DNA from: an uncultured Chlamydiae bacterium
Lineage (GTDB): Bacteria; Chlamydiota; Chlamydiia; Chlamydiales; Rhabdochlamydiaceae
Reading direction: 5' to 3'
NCBI GenBank assembly: GCA_903867585.1
Contig: CAIPRZ010000164.1
Coordinates: forward strand, 1-5,017
DNA: 5,017 bases
Part shown: in pieces, positions 1 to 5,017 of the stretch
How the letters are laid out: every line of letters starts with the position of its first letter
Numbering within the stretch: position 1 is the first letter of the stretch
Notes under the pieces: generated by a model
Databases searched by the model: none
What the model was told of the DNA's origin: nothing
Seen by the model: only the letters and a program-made list of their open reading frames with translations
Made by a program: the position numbers and the translations under genes

Positions 1-643
1 CACAAACAACATCAATTTTTTCTTTCAGGATATCCTCAGATAAAAAGCTTTTTAAATGAAAAAAATTTTCATTTGAGCAATTAATAGCAAATTTTAGAAT
101 ATTATTTTTACCTTTCAAAAGGCTCGGGGGAACTTTTTCAATCAGCATCGGTTGTTTGTAACAGGCAATTTCATAAAGTGCTGGATTTGAAAGTAACAAA
201 TCTTTATCCACAAATTCTAGATCTTCGGGATTATTGGTTAATACTTTTGCAGCCGTTTCTTTGTCCTTTTTTAAAAACTCTGGAGAATCTTTATCCAATC
301 TATCAACACTTAACTTAAAAAGATTTTGGGTATTTAGAATTTTATTGATTGTAGCTTTAACTTCGGGATCGTCGATGCTGCTTAATACTTTAATTAGCTG
401 ATCAGACTCTTTTAACCATAAAGGGTTTATGTCTTCATATTGACTGTCAAGGGCCGCCAAAAAATCATGTCTGCCTTGCGGGTTATCTTGTAAACTTTTC
501 AAATTAAATAGAGAGGGATTTTCAAAAAAAACACTAGCGGCGATTCTACTTATAGCATTATTTACAGTAAAAGAATGGGATCTAGTTTTATAAAGAAGGC
601 TTTCACCATTTAAAAAGTTATGTAAATTTTCTAAATTAAGCAT
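1..643 (-). CDS. Partial large protein with DUF4116-like degenerate repeats, function unknown (5' part only)
   Basis: The minus frame is open from ATG at 643 to the window edge, 214 codons with no stop; the 3' end is missing. An in-frame TAA directly precedes the ATG, so this is the first possible start, although no Shine-Dalgarno is seen. The product starts MLNLENLHNF, has no signal peptide or membrane segment, and is rich in Leu, Asn, Lys and Asp. Residues about 126-205 hold three imperfect units of about 26 residues with the loose pattern D/N-x6-A-x4-P-x2-LE-x-V-x4-LL, for example DKETAAKVLTNNPEDLEFV followed by NPALYEIACYKQPMLIEKV. This resembles the helical DUF4116 repeat, which I associate with proteins of amoeba-associated chlamydiae and other intracellular bacteria. 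The match is by eye and no function can be given. It lies 83 bp downstream of lgt on the same strand and could be cotranscribed with it. A strong inverted repeat covers the start codon. Confidence 0.8.
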   Translation of the reverse strand, partial: MLNLENLHNFLNGESLLYKTRSHSFTVNNAISRIAASVFFENPSLFNLKSLQDNPQGRHDFLAALDSQYEDINPLWLKESDQLIKVLSSIDDPEVKATINKILNTQNLFKLSVDRLDKDSPEFLKKDKETAAKVLTNNPEDLEFVDKDLLLSNPALYEIACYKQPMLIEKVPPSLLKGKNNILKFAINCSNENFFHLKSFLSEDILKEKIDVVC

Positions 644-679
644 TTAATAAGAAGTTATGTTATTAACTTCTTATTAAAT
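642..679. repeat. Perfect inverted repeat, 16-bp arms, 6-nt loop, covering a start codon
   Basis: Arms 642-657 (ATTTAATAAGAAGTTA) and 664-679 (TAACTTCTTATTAAAT) are exact reverse complements around the loop TGTTAT (658-663). In minus-strand RNA the A and U of the repeat-protein AUG (643, 642) are the last two stem bases and the G (641) is just outside. Only two G-C pairs are present and no U-run follows on the minus strand, so it is a poor intrinsic terminator for lgt. On the plus strand CAG and five T follow (680-687), but no plus-strand gene ends here. It may be an operator, a translation-blocking hairpin or an mRNA 3' stabiliser. Confidence 0.75.
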
Positions 680-726
680 CAGTTTTTAATTAAATAAAAC
701 TTTTTTAAAATATCTAGATCATAAAA

Positions 727-1524
727 CTACTTAGTTACTGTTTTTAAAACCGACCTTCTATTAAAAATTAAAATAATTCCAGCCGCTATTAACGGGAGAC
801 TTAAGACCATTCCGGTTGTCATCTGAAAAGGCCATGGATAAAGTGGATGAGAGTCTTTAAAGATCTCTAAGCCCCCGCGACATCCAAAATAACCGATCAG
901 TGCAAGTCCTGTTTTTTTAGGTGAATCTAATCGGAGTTTAGACATTAAAAAAGCTAAAGCTAAGTAACATAAAGCTTCATAAAGAACGACTGGATGGCGA
1001 GCCATAGGAATAGAATCATTAAGCGGCTTTGTAAAAATAACCGATCCCCACCCCGAATAAGGTTTACCCAAGATTTCTTGATTGAAAAAATTACCCAAAC
1101 GGATAAAGCAAGCTAATATTCCAGCTGGCACAGTCATGCAGGATAAAAGATCTAAAAAGGGCGTTTTGTATTTATGATTAAGAATTTTTAGCGCTACTAA
1201 AAAGCCTAAAAATCCCCCATGGCTTGATAAGCCACCCTGGCGAAGGTTAAATAGATCTAGAGGACTATAAAGGTAGGCTTTAAAATTTTGATAAAATATC
1301 ACATCAAAGACTCTAGCTCCGATCACAATAGAGATAATAAGAACAAAAATCAGGTTCTGAATCTGGGAAAAGGAGAGTAGATTCTTTTTTAAAAGATCCT
1401 TAGCAAGCCTTTTTTGGGCTAGAAAAACACCGATCGCAAATAATAATCCATACCAATAAATAGGAAAATGAAGCCCGGGTAGGTATAATAAAACGCGATC
1501 AACATTCCAGGTTAGAGCATGCAT
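727..1524 (-). CDS. lgt: Prolipoprotein diacylglyceryl transferase (Lgt)
   Basis: Lgt moves diacylglycerol from phosphatidylglycerol to the lipobox cysteine of prolipoproteins in the inner membrane, the first step of lipoprotein maturation. The protein is multi-pass. With the start used here (265 aa; E. coli Lgt is about 290) it shows GLHFPIYWYG at the first helix, the family SSHGG loop with His102, the signature RLGNFFNQEILG with Arg142, Asn145, Asn148 and Glu150, RHPVVLYEA near 176-184, and a C-terminal CRGGLEIFK block that keeps the first Arg (216) of the usual RF-x2-E-x2-R pattern and has Lys for the second. ATG at 1539 is also possible, but ATG at 1524 has GGAG at the right distance and gives the MHALTWN start that fits relatives as I recall them. 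It is divergent from rlmH with a 6-bp start overlap, and the repeat-protein gene follows downstream. Confidence 0.95.
   Translation of the reverse strand: MHALTWNVDRVLLYLPGLHFPIYWYGLLFAIGVFLAQKRLAKDLLKKNLLSFSQIQNLIFVLIISIVIGARVFDVIFYQNFKAYLYSPLDLFNLRQGGLSSHGGFLGFLVALKILNHKYKTPFLDLLSCMTVPAGILACFIRLGNFFNQEILGKPYSGWGSVIFTKPLNDSIPMARHPVVLYEALCYLALAFLMSKLRLDSPKKTGLALIGYFGCRGGLEIFKDSHPLYPWPFQMTTGMVLSLPLIAAGIILIFNRRSVLKTVTK
1461..1489 (+). promoter_or_regulatory. Candidate rlmH promoter inside lgt
   Basis: A perfect TATAAT (1484-1489) lies 17 bp after a weak -35, TAGGAA (1461-1466, three of six). Transcription would begin near 1496, giving a leader of about 23 nt before the rlmH ATG. The box is in the first coding part of lgt, which is the only place an rlmH promoter can be. 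Confidence 0.4.
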
Positions 1525-1935
1525 AAAATTTTTCTCCATTGTGTCGGTAAACCCAAAGAAAAATGGATTACTGAGGGCACCTTGCAGTTTATAGAGCGGA
1601 TGAAGCCCTATGCCACCTTTACTTTAAACTACTATAAATCAAATCAGGATTTAGAAAAATTAGAAGGGCCTTTTATCGCCTTAAGCCCTGAAGGTAAAAT
1701 GCAAGACAGCGTCAGCTTTTCTAAATATTTAATGAAATCTTTTGAAAAACAGGGATTAACTCTCCATTTCATAATAGGCGCAGCTGATGGTCTTACTCCC
1801 CTCTTAAAAGAAAAAGCCAGCTCACTGATCAGTTTGTCGTTATTGACACTAACTCATGAGATGGCTAAATTATTTTTTGTAGAGCAAGTTTACAGGGCCT
1901 TTGAAATCCACTTTAACCGCGGATACCATAAATAA
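1519..1935 (+). CDS. rlmH: 23S rRNA (pseudouridine-1915) N3-methyltransferase RlmH
   Basis: RlmH is a SPOUT-class enzyme that methylates pseudouridine 1915 in helix 69 of 23S rRNA on the assembled 70S ribosome, using S-adenosylmethionine. The 138-residue product is a little shorter than E. coli RlmH (155) but spans the family from end to end: the opening MHKIFLHCVGKPK matches the usual K-I-x5-GK start, then comes ALSPEGK (54-60), the SAM-loop region FIIGAADGL (84-92), LSLLTLTHEMAKLFFVEQVYRA (split by family blocks LTHEM and EQVYRA) and the terminal GYHK. The usual glycine pair of the FxIGG loop reads GA here. The ATG is preceded by AGG with 7 nt spacing. The start overlaps lgt by 6 bp and the last 23 bp overlap the 3' end of the convergent membrane-protein gene. 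Confidence 0.93.
   Translation: MHKIFLHCVGKPKEKWITEGTLQFIERMKPYATFTLNYYKSNQDLEKLEGPFIALSPEGKMQDSVSFSKYLMKSFEKQGLTLHFIIGAADGLTPLLKEKASSLISLSLLTLTHEMAKLFFVEQVYRAFEIHFNRGYHK
1534..1537 (-). promoter_or_regulatory. Shine-Dalgarno GGAG deciding the lgt start
   Basis: On the minus strand GGAG lies 9 nt before ATG at 1524, and its first G is the G of the alternative ATG at 1539. The 1539 ATG has only a weak, distant GGG upstream. This favours the 265-residue Lgt over the 270-residue form. The motif sits inside the rlmH coding region. Confidence 0.55.
1588..1616 (-). promoter_or_regulatory. Candidate lgt promoter inside rlmH
   Basis: On the minus strand GTGGCA (1616-1611, four of six to TTGACA), a 17-bp spacer and TATAAA (1593-1588, five of six) lie about 60 bp before the lgt ATG. 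Because lgt and rlmH overlap at their starts, any lgt promoter must be in rlmH coding DNA, and this is the best match I found. Chance matches are common in AT-rich DNA. Confidence 0.35.
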
Positions 1936-2341
1936 AAGCGGGTTTAAAAAAGTAAAAAGAACTTTGTAAAAGACCATAGCCAACAGCTGTTCTAAAAACC
2001 CCTTTAAAAACCTCAAAACCCTCAAGTCTTCCAAGTCCGACCCCTAAAGCGATCATGCAAGAAATTAGGATGAAAAACTTTAAATCTAAAATTTTAAATA
2101 AAGAGGTATATCCAGTGACTTTGTCTAAACGGGAAAGAAGGCGATTAGCGGTTTTTCTTAAAACAAAAATAGATTTAAAAAAACCAATCGAAATAGCTAA
2201 AAGTGTAAAGGTCACAGCAAGGGTCAATGATTGGGTTCCAAATAAAGTAGGAAGGCCCTTACGGAGAAGATTCATCCCAATGTATCCCCATAAACATCCC
2301 ATAAAATTTAAAGATAAAACTTTAGCAGCCATCTGTTTCAT
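1913..2341 (-). CDS. Small four-helix inner-membrane protein, function unknown
   Basis: The 142-residue product is hydrophobic. Predicted membrane segments, numbered from this start, lie at about 6-26 (with GCLWGYIGMNLL), 38-61 (LTLAVTFTLLAISIGFF), 88-105 (FFILISCMIALGVGLG) and 112-135. A basic loop with RKTANRLLSRLDK connects helices two and three. No catalytic motif is recognised. ATG at 2347 would add two residues, but GGGA lies directly against that ATG and 6 nt before the ATG at 2341, so the latter is preferred. The gene is divergent from acpS. In C. trachomatis a small membrane protein (CT101) sits next to acpS (CT100), and this may be its positional counterpart; I cannot confirm homology. 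The 3' end overlaps rlmH by 23 bp. Confidence 0.8.
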   Translation of the reverse strand: MKQMAAKVLSLNFMGCLWGYIGMNLLRKGLPTLFGTQSLTLAVTFTLLAISIGFFKSIFVLRKTANRLLSRLDKVTGYTSLFKILDLKFFILISCMIALGVGLGRLEGFEVFKGVFRTAVGYGLLQSSFYFFKPAFIYGIRG

Positions 2342-2374
2342 AATCATTCCCGAAAAAAATTTGTTGATGAATCA

Positions 2375-2403
2375 ATCATACGGGATTAAGCCATTTTTTT
2401 AGA
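2375..2403 (-). promoter_or_regulatory. Possible promoter of the membrane-protein gene
   Basis: On the minus strand TATGAT (2380-2375, five of six) is 17 bp after TCTAAA (2403-2398, three of six), with a predicted leader of about 27 nt to the ATG at 2341. The -35 is weak. It lies in the 146-bp divergent gap with acpS. Confidence 0.25.
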
Positions 2404-2433
2404 TACTATTTATTATTTGGAAAAAAGGGACTA

Positions 2434-2462
2434 TATAATTTAAAAAAAATTCCTTTTATAAT
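2434..2462 (+). promoter_or_regulatory. Two perfect -10 boxes upstream of acpS
   Basis: TATAAT occurs exactly at 2434-2439 and at 2457-2462, 23 bp apart. The second would start RNA near 2469, about 19 nt before the acpS ATG; the first near 2446. Neither has a good -35 at the usual distance. CAGGA (2477-2481) with 6 nt spacing is the acpS Shine-Dalgarno. Confidence 0.45.
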
Positions 2463-2487
2463 AGATCTTATTTAAACAGGACTTTTT

Positions 2488-2859
2488 ATGAATCATATCA
2501 TAGGCGTGGGTTGTGATATTATTGATATTGAACGGATAAAAGAAGCTATTAACAATTCAGCGGGTTTTTTGAAAAAAATCCTTCATGAAAAAGAAATCAC
2601 CTACTGTCAAACCTATAAAGAACCCTATAGCCATTACGCAGCCCGCTTTGCGGCTAAAGAAGCTATTGCCAAGGCCTTTGGGGTTGGTATTGGCAAAGAT
2701 TTAGGCTGGCACGATATGGAAATTATCCTAAATGAAAAGAAAAAGCCTACTGTTAAACTCTCTAAAGAGGCTTTAGAAAAATTTAACCATCCTAAAATTG
2801 AATTATCTTTAAGCCATACCGATACAACAGCTTGCGCTTTTTGTATCGCTTTTACCTAA
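2488..2859 (+). CDS. acpS: Holo-[acyl-carrier-protein] synthase (AcpS)
   Basis: AcpS transfers 4'-phosphopantetheine from coenzyme A to a serine of acyl carrier protein, which is required for fatty-acid synthesis; it is a cytoplasmic Mg-dependent homotrimer. The 123-residue length is typical of the family (about 120-130). The N-terminal motif GVGCDIIDIERI holds the metal ligand Asp10, ARFAAKEAIAKAFG (52-65) holds Glu58 and Lys62, and LSLSHT (106-111) is the conserved C-terminal strand. The start is supported by CAGGA 6 nt upstream and a promoter-like region. The stop overlaps the convergent beta-barrel gene by 4 bp, leaving no room for a separate terminator. Confidence 0.96.
   Translation: MNHIIGVGCDIIDIERIKEAINNSAGFLKKILHEKEITYCQTYKEPYSHYAARFAAKEAIAKAFGVGIGKDLGWHDMEIILNEKKKPTVKLSKEALEKFNHPKIELSLSHTDTTACAFCIAFT
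2820..2853 (+). terminator. Terminator-like hairpin inside the 3' end of acpS
   Basis: Arms CGATACAA (2820-2827) and TTGTATCG (2841-2848) are perfect complements. Inside them AGC (2829-2831) can pair with GCT (2836-2838) around a TTGC loop. C and four T follow (2849-2853), just before the acpS TAA. The T-run is present only in the plus direction, fitting termination of acpS before RNA polymerase runs far into the convergent beta-barrel gene. The short U-tract and lack of a GC-rich base make it weak. Confidence 0.4.
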
Positions 2860-3644
2860 AAAACCTTTTCAATCAGAAGCGTGTAATAGTTGTAATTTTT
2901 AGGCATTACTTGAGATACCGCCCTTTTAACAAATCCGGCTTTTATATAAAGGTCTGAAATCACTTCGTAACCATAAATAAAACCTAAGTTAAAATAACGA
3001 TACCTGGTATGCCCCCATCCTTGAAAGTTATCAATATCAACGGTGAGTTGTGAACCATAGCTTATATTAGATACTGCTAAGAATTTAAATTCATGATGGT
3101 GATGACGGTATAAAACATAACCGGAAAATTCGGCCCAGGGGCTTGCATGAGTAGCGACCCCAAGTCCACCAAGAAGCCAAAATCTTACAAAATTATCCAT
3201 GGCAAAACTCCACTCTTTTCCCAAAGAGACAAAACCTAAAAAGTGGTAGCCTCCTGGATATAAGGTGGCAGGATCTAAACGACCGAAAACGGTTTGGGCT
3301 ATCCCTCTTGCTCCTGTTGCAATACTGAAATTATCTCCTTCAGCTACATCGTCTGTAAATTGCTTTTTTATTTCGATTGCTGCATCTCGGAAATAAAAAT
3401 TTCTAAAAGTAGAAGCATCTTGGTCTAGTTCTAAAGAAAATTGAAACTGATTAGGAAAAGCCACATCAAGAGCTAAAAGAAGCTGCTGGTTTTTAAAATT
3501 AGAATTATATCCTTCGACATTAGAAAAAAAAGTATAGGAATATAGCGCTTTAACATCCGGCTTGAGTGGCTCTATGACCCAAGGATCTCCATCAAAACCA
3601 TAAACTTGTAAGCCTAAAAACAGTGAGCAAAGGCATTTTTTCAT
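2856..3644 (-). CDS. Predicted outer-membrane beta-barrel protein, family unknown
   Basis: The 262-residue product begins with a short signal peptide (KK, hydrophobic to about residue 13, likely cut near VYG-FDGD, residues 14-20). The rest is rich in aromatic residues and Gly in alternating patterns (for example QLLLALDVAF, FQFSLELDQ, FKFLAVSNISYG, YFNLGFIYGYEV) as in antiparallel beta-strands, and it ends LLIEKVF with a terminal Phe, the usual signal for outer-membrane barrel assembly. A His run (181-184) follows YVLYR. I do not recognise the family. Its ATG overlaps the trxB stop (ATGA), with GAGG 7 nt upstream (3655-3652), so it is probably cotranscribed and translationally coupled with trxB. 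The 3' end overlaps acpS by 4 bp. The cysteines at 4 and 6 do not form a lipobox. Confidence 0.85.
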   Translation of the reverse strand: MKKCLCSLFLGLQVYGFDGDPWVIEPLKPDVKALYSYTFFSNVEGYNSNFKNQQLLLALDVAFPNQFQFSLELDQDASTFRNFYFRDAAIEIKKQFTDDVAEGDNFSIATGARGIAQTVFGRLDPATLYPGGYHFLGFVSLGKEWSFAMDNFVRFWLLGGLGVATHASPWAEFSGYVLYRHHHHEFKFLAVSNISYGSQLTVDIDNFQGWGHTRYRYFNLGFIYGYEVISDLYIKAGFVKRAVSQVMPKNYNYYTLLIEKVF

Positions 3645-4594
3645 ACATGAACCTCTAAATGGGCAAGATGTCTTTCAGCATCAAGAGCTGCCATGCAACC
3701 AGAGCCGGCAGCTGTAATGGCTTGTCTATATTGAGCATCTTGCACATCTCCTGCAGCAAATACCCCTTCAACACTTGTTCGTGTGGTTCCAGGTTTTACG
3801 CTGATATAACCGGTTTCATGAAGATCGATTTGATTATTTAAAAAGCCTGTATTAGGAGTATGGCCAATAGCAAAAAACAGTCCTCCAGCCTCGTAGGTTT
3901 TTCGTTCGTGGGTTAAAACGTTTTCAATCACCACATGACGAACTACAGTGTCTCCTGTAACCTCCTTTAAAACCGAATTCCAAAGCACGGTCACTTTAGG
4001 GTTATCAAGAGCTCTTTTTGCCATAATTTTAGAGGCTCTTAACTCATCACGACGGTGGATGATATACACATGTTTTGCATATTTTGTTAAAAAAAGGGCC
4101 TCTTCGATAGCAGTATCACCACCTCCGACGACGTATAAATCCTTTTGCCTAAATAAGGGAGCGGCCCCATCACACACAGCGCACGCTGTCACCCCTTTTT
4201 GCCAAAACTGACCATCTAAAGTTCCAGGCACATCGAGTCTTTTAGCTGTAGCTCCGGTCGCTATGACCAACGAATCGGTAGTAAAATGACTTGTAGAACC
4301 GTTCACTTTGAAAGGTTTTTTGGATAAATCTACGCTCACTACATCTTCTGGAAGAATCTTTGTGCCAAATTTTTGAGCCTGCTTTTTCATTAAATCCATA
4401 AGTTCCGGACCTGTCACCCCTTCTGGAAAACCGGGAAAGTTTTCAACTTCTGTGGTTGTCATCAGCTGACCTCCAGCGACTCCTGAGTAAAACCCTTCAA
4501 AAATGATCGGTTCAAGATTAGCACGAGCGGCGTAAATAGCTGCTGTATAGGCCGCCGGACCCGATCCGACGATAATGAGTTTGGCGTGTTTCAT
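3641..4594 (-). CDS. trxB: Thioredoxin reductase (NADPH)
   Basis: TrxB uses NADPH through FAD and a redox cysteine pair to reduce thioredoxin in the cytoplasm. The 317-residue product has the normal low-molecular-weight length. In order: FAD-binding GSGPAAYTAA (10-19), the GGQLMTTTEVENFPGFP stretch, ATGA before the NADPH domain, redox centre CAVCD (Cys138, Cys141), GGGDTAIEEA (157-166), NADPH-phosphate site HRRDELRAS (180-188), and the FAD GDVQD followed by YRQAITAAGSG. I chose ATG at 4594, with GGAA 6 nt upstream; an in-frame TTG at 4606 overlaps that site and is unlikely to be used. Wording such as ACAVCDGAAPLFR and GVFAAGDVQD is close to chlamydial and plant NTR enzymes as I recall them. 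First gene of a likely two-gene operon with the beta-barrel gene. No convincing promoter was found in the 84-bp upstream gap. Confidence 0.97.
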   Translation of the reverse strand: MKHAKLIIVGSGPAAYTAAIYAARANLEPIIFEGFYSGVAGGQLMTTTEVENFPGFPEGVTGPELMDLMKKQAQKFGTKILPEDVVSVDLSKKPFKVNGSTSHFTTDSLVIATGATAKRLDVPGTLDGQFWQKGVTACAVCDGAAPLFRQKDLYVVGGGDTAIEEALFLTKYAKHVYIIHRRDELRASKIMAKRALDNPKVTVLWNSVLKEVTGDTVVRHVVIENVLTHERKTYEAGGLFFAIGHTPNTGFLNNQIDLHETGYISVKPGTTRTSVEGVFAAGDVQDAQYRQAITAAGSGCMAALDAERHLAHLEVHV

Positions 4595-4600
4595 AAGAAT

Positions 4601-4604
4601 TTCC
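4601..4604 (-). promoter_or_regulatory. Shine-Dalgarno-like GGAA deciding the trxB start
   Basis: On the minus strand GGAA ends 6 nt before ATG at 4594. The alternative TTG (4606-4604) shares a base with it and would have no site of its own, so the four extra residues MEIL are probably not made. Confidence 0.5.
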
Positions 4605-4621
4605 AATTTTAAATAAATATC

Positions 4622-4650
4622 CTGGAATTAAATAGGGGGTGCGTTAAAAT
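4622..4650 (+). promoter_or_regulatory. Weak candidate promoter of potA
   Basis: CTGGAA (4622-4627, three of six), 17 bp and TAAAAT (4645-4650, five of six) would start RNA near 4657, about 22 nt before the potA ATG. A G-run (4635-4639) falls in the spacer. This is the best match in the short trxB-potA gap but could be chance. Confidence 0.25.
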
Positions 4651-4678
4651 TTCTAGCAAAAAATACACAGATCAAAGA

Positions 4679-5017
4679 ATGCGTGATATACACATAAAAA
4701 AATTAAAAAAAGTTCTCAACGGCACGACCATACTTGATACTTTAAATTTAGATATCCCCGCTGGTAAATTTTTCGCCCTTCTTGGTCCCTCTGGTTGTGG
4801 AAAAACAACCCTTTTAAGACTTATTGCTGGCCTTGAAACCCCTGATGAGGGGCATATTTTTTTAGGTAAAGATGACATTACTAACATGCCTATTCACCGA
4901 AGACCTATTAATGTTGTATTTCAAAACTACGCCCTTTTTCCCCACATGACCGTTTTTGAAAATATTGCCTACTCTTTGAGAATTCAAAAAAAAGACAAAG
5001 CCTTTATCGAAGAAAAA
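4679..5017 (+). CDS. potA: ABC transporter ATP-binding protein, PotA-like (5' part only)
   Basis: The frame is open for 113 codons from ATG to the window edge; a full PotA is about 350-380 residues, so most is missing. The product shows the A-loop region, Walker A GPSGCGKT (36-43), LLRLIAGLETPDEG (45-58), and the Q-loop block VVFQNYALFPHMTVFENIAY with Gln82. The LFPHMTVFEN wording and IAGLET are typical of PotA, the ATPase that drives spermidine/putrescine import with PotB, PotC and PotD; other members of the same subfamily (MalK, UgpC, CysA) are possible until the C-terminal regulatory domain and the next genes are seen. The ABC signature and Walker B lie beyond the window. No Shine-Dalgarno precedes the ATG; the purine-rich AGGGGG at 4634 is too far, and no standard start codon follows it in this frame before 4679. 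Confidence 0.85.
   Translation, partial: MRDIHIKKLKKVLNGTTILDTLNLDIPAGKFFALLGPSGCGKTTLLRLIAGLETPDEGHIFLGKDDITNMPIHRRPINVVFQNYALFPHMTVFENIAYSLRIQKKDKAFIEEK

Noticed and set aside
1911..1948. Imperfect hairpin at the rlmH end (CCGC 1917-1920 with GCGG 1938-1941)
   Set aside because: The loop is 17 nt, the lower stem needs a bulge and no T-run follows on either strand, so it is not a terminator.
2055..2402. Open plus-strand frame of 115 codons giving a very basic product
   Set aside because: It lies antisense to the membrane-protein gene, has no ribosome binding site and no family pattern; the minus-strand product has well-spaced membrane helices.
3609..3644. Cysteines 4 and 6 of the barrel protein as a lipoprotein signal
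   Set aside because: They lie before the hydrophobic core of the signal peptide and there is no L-A/S-G/A-C lipobox.
3659..4211. Two open plus-strand frames (3659-3841 and 3948-4211)
   Set aside because: Both are antisense to trxB, whose family motifs are unmistakable; the products have no recognisable pattern.
4595..4606. TTG start giving TrxB four extra residues
   Set aside because: The TTG overlaps the GGAA that serves the ATG at 4594, and relatives begin near this ATG.
4672..4887. Open minus-strand frame of 71 codons
   Set aside because: It is antisense to the Walker A region of potA and is a by-product of that gene's codon use.

Overview
The window is an AT-rich, densely packed piece of a bacterial chromosome, most likely from the Chlamydiota and probably an environmental (Parachlamydia-like) lineage. 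This placement is an inference from memory of the families. TrxB is of the type seen in chlamydiae and plants. acpS lies close to trxB and beside a small multi-pass membrane protein, which resembles my recollection of the Chlamydia trachomatis CT099 (trxB) / CT100 (acpS) / CT101 order. The N-terminus of Lgt also looks chlamydial. No tRNA, rRNA, CRISPR array, insertion sequence or phage gene is visible.

Layout. Positions 1-643 (minus) hold the 5' part of a large gene of unknown function with degenerate ~26-residue repeats resembling DUF4116; it runs off the left edge. A 16-bp-arm perfect inverted repeat (642-679) covers its start codon. Next come lgt (minus, lipoprotein maturation) and rlmH (plus, 23S rRNA methylation). 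They are divergent, and their start codons share one palindromic ATGCAT, so each promoter must lie inside the other gene. rlmH ends tail-to-tail over 23 bp with a four-helix membrane protein (minus). A real divergent promoter region (2342-2487) then serves the membrane protein and acpS (plus, activation of acyl carrier protein). acpS overlaps by 4 bp, tail-to-tail, the end of a predicted outer-membrane beta-barrel gene (minus). That gene is translationally coupled through ATGA to trxB (minus, thioredoxin reductase) upstream. A short divergent gap (4595-4678) separates trxB from the 5' part of a potA-like polyamine ABC transporter ATPase (plus), cut by the right edge.

Functionally these are mostly housekeeping genes: envelope lipidation (lgt), ribosome modification (rlmH), fatty-acid synthesis (acpS), thiol redox (trxB) and polyamine uptake (potA). 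Three genes have no assigned function: the repeat protein at the left edge, the small membrane protein and the beta-barrel. I see no clearly new multi-gene system. The most distinctive points are the shared-palindrome starts, the hairpin on the repeat gene's start codon, the trxB-coupled beta-barrel and a terminator-like hairpin inside the end of acpS.
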